Origin: Jatrophihabitans sp. GAS493
GTDB lineage: Bacteria; Actinomycetota; Actinomycetes; Mycobacteriales; Jatrophihabitantaceae
Length of the DNA: 64,000 nucleotides
Direction: 5' to 3'
Assembly: GCF_900230215.1 (NCBI RefSeq)
Contig: NZ_LT907982.1
Location: 4,815,922 to 4,879,921 of the forward strand
A program made the translations under genes and the position numbers. Shown in pieces: positions 62,756 through 64,000 of this stretch. The notes under the pieces were generated by a model. It did no database searches and had not been told where the DNA came from. It worked only from the letters and a program-made list of their open reading frames with translations. The stretch's first letter is position 1. The number at the start of each line of letters is the position of its first letter.

Positions 62756-63484
62756 CTAGCGAGCGACCCGGCGCAGCAGCGCCATGGCGGCGCCGGTCAG
62801 TGAAACGCCGAGGATGAGGACGGCCAGCGCGGAGCGTGACCGGCTGCCATGAAGGTAGGTCACCTCGGGCTCACCCTCGGGAACGAGCTTGGTCCGGATC
62901 AGGTTCTCGGCGCTGACCTGCCGCTGCTGCTCGAGGTCGTTCAAGACCTTCGGAATGCGCACCAACAGCTGGTCCATCTGGGCCTTCACCTCGTCCGGAT
63001 TCGAACCGGCGACCTGCACATCGAGCCACGGTTCGGTGTGGCCCGGGACGAACTGGCCGCCGGTCTGGGGAAGGGTCACCGACCAGCCGTCGCGCACCCC
63101 CATGCCGACGATGGTGATGCTCTCATCGTTCGGCGGTGGCAGCGGGTCCGGATCCACGATCTTGGCCACCACGCCCGCCGCACTGATCAGGCTCCGGGTC
63201 GAGACGCCGAGCCCGTTCGGGTTGTCCGAGCTGAGTGGGATGACGAACCTGACCTGAGTCTGTGCGAAGAAGACGCCGGGGGCCTTCCTCGCCACCATCG
63301 CTCCGGCCAGGGTCACCACCAGACCGCAGATCGCCGTGAGCACCAACGCCCACCGCAGCCGGTTACCCCGCTGAATCCAGCGCCGTCCCAAGCGCCGCGG
63401 CGCGGGAGGATCGCCCTGGATCTCCGAGTCCAAACCAAGGATCGGCTGAGGCTCGACCTCTCCAACGGGCGTTTGGGTCCTCAC
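62756..63484 (-). CDS. Wzz-like chain length determinant protein
   Basis: About 242 residues from a GTG at 63484 (the frame is open to 63553). Two transmembrane helices (about residues 45-63, WALVLTAICGLVVTLAGAMV, and near the C-terminus, SALAVLILGVSLTGAAMALL) flank an extracytoplasmic domain with coiled-coil-like QMDQLLVRIPKVLNDLEQQR. It has no kinase domain. It is one of the few uninterrupted genes after 57.5 kb and probably controls polymer length with the divergent gene at 63678. Confidence 0.75.
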   Translation of the reverse strand: MRTQTPVGEVEPQPILGLDSEIQGDPPAPRRLGRRWIQRGNRLRWALVLTAICGLVVTLAGAMVARKAPGVFFAQTQVRFVIPLSSDNPNGLGVSTRSLISAAGVVAKIVDPDPLPPPNDESITIVGMGVRDGWSVTLPQTGGQFVPGHTEPWLDVQVAGSNPDEVKAQMDQLLVRIPKVLNDLEQQRQVSAENLIRTKLVPEGEPEVTYLHGSRSRSALAVLILGVSLTGAAMALLRRVAR

Positions 63485-63677
63485 TCCGCATACAATACGG
63501 AAAGCAAACACGGTCGAGCACTTCGTCGCAGCGATCGCACAGCAACGTTCCAAGCCGATTAGGGCGATTGGGGGCGATCAGGTCGGTCGGCGACACGGAC
63601 CCTCCCCGATCGCCACTACTCAGCGCCAGTCCCGAGCGACCAGATACAACCGAAGCAGCCAGTGGAGGTTCGAAGCC

Positions 63678-64000
63678 GTGCCGCACAAGCGCGTTGCCCT
63701 GCTGCTGCGGCGCTGGTACATCGTCCTGCTGGCGCTGTTCATCACCGCCGGACTGGTCGCGGTGGCCTTTACCCAGGTTCCGGCAACCTACAAGGCAACG
63801 GCGAACGTTCTGGTGATCCGCCGGCCGGGGCCGGGGCCAACCCCTACCTCGATCTGGGCGGCCTCAACGGGGTCGGCGATGTCCTGTCGCTGAACCTCTC
63901 CAGCATCGACGCCGCGAAGATTCTGACCGACGAGGGCGTGACCGGCACCTATCTCGTGGCCACTGACGACTCTTCCAGCGCACCGCTGATCACGGTCACG
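63678..64000 (+). pseudogene. Wzz-like protein, N-terminal part with a frameshift
   Basis: A GTG at 63678 starts VALLLRRWYIVLLALFITAG, then VPATYKATANVLVIRRPGPG. A one-base deletion in a GGGGCC run near 63835 shifts the frame to NPYLDLGGLNGVGDVLSLNL and SIDAAKILTDEGVTGTYLVA, which continues past the window edge. The layout matches the N-terminus of a chain-length determinant or capsular biosynthesis protein. Confidence 0.7.

Overview
The window is high-GC DNA from a mycothiol-producing actinobacterium. It starts inside mca (mycothiol S-conjugate amidase), uses GTG starts and 1- or 4-base coding overlaps freely, and carries actinobacterial families (DUF501, DUF4235, an EspR-like regulator, DUF6545). 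From memory, mca-greA, metB, cbs and a GDSL hydrolase lie near each other in Mycobacterium tuberculosis (about Rv1075c-Rv1082), and mfd-mazG-lipoprotein-eno-ftsB-DUF501-ppx is Rv1020-Rv1026, so most of the window resembles rearranged mycobacterial-type core synteny. I cannot name the species. No prophage, insertion sequence or CRISPR array was seen.

Layout. (1) 1-16.2 kb, core and housekeeping: mca (partial), greA, a DrrAB-type ABC exporter with a MarR regulator, a MoxR/ChlI-type AAA+ ATPase with its VWA partner, an ECF (SigE-family) sigma factor with a membrane partner, a GNAT, cystathionine gamma-synthase/lyase, a beta-lactamase-fold protein, cystathionine beta-synthase, an SGNH hydrolase, a CPBP protease and a Bax-inhibitor-like protein. 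(2) 16.4-24.5 kb: two coupled acyl-CoA dehydrogenases, a strong terminator, an odd short tRNA with a UAA anticodon placed 2 nt after an EspR-like/ImmA-IrrE/DUF6545 operon, a secreted trypsin-like protease with fibronectin-like repeats, and a uracil-DNA glycosylase. (3) 24.6-29.8 kb: DUF4235, ppx, DUF501, ftsB, eno, mazG and a lipoprotein. (4) 29.8-52.0 kb, a glycan island between mazG and mfd: a secreted lyase-like protein, five glycosyltransferase genes including a GT2-GT4 fusion, two TylC3-like methyltransferases, an aminotransferase, an RmlC-like epimerase, a flippase, a Wzz-like protein, an O-antigen-ligase-like polymerase, two GNATs, a cytidylyltransferase, a PIG-L deacetylase, a sugar epimerase and galE. 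(5) 52.1-57.4 kb: mfd, a lipoprotein and a GT2. (6) 57.4-64.0 kb: more surface-polysaccharide and enzyme genes, nearly all interrupted by single-base frameshifts.

How the genes work together. The island looks like a Wzx/Wzy-type surface polysaccharide locus: sugar nucleotides are made and decorated (cytidylyltransferase, C-methyltransferases, epimerases, aminotransferase, deacetylase, GNATs), assembled by GT4/GT2 enzymes, flipped, polymerised, and length-controlled by Wzz-like proteins. The part after 57.4 kb seems to continue this with a GT4 and two more Wzz-like proteins, but the sequence there looks unreliable.

Most notable: the class I tRNA with a UAA anticodon behind the XRE-IrrE-membrane operon; convergent coding overlaps of 45, 46 and 77 bp; tandem repeats that duplicate the 3' ends and stop codons of mfd and the Bax-inhibitor gene; and the abrupt start of frameshift clustering at about 57.5 kb, with a GT2/VOC chimaera inside it.
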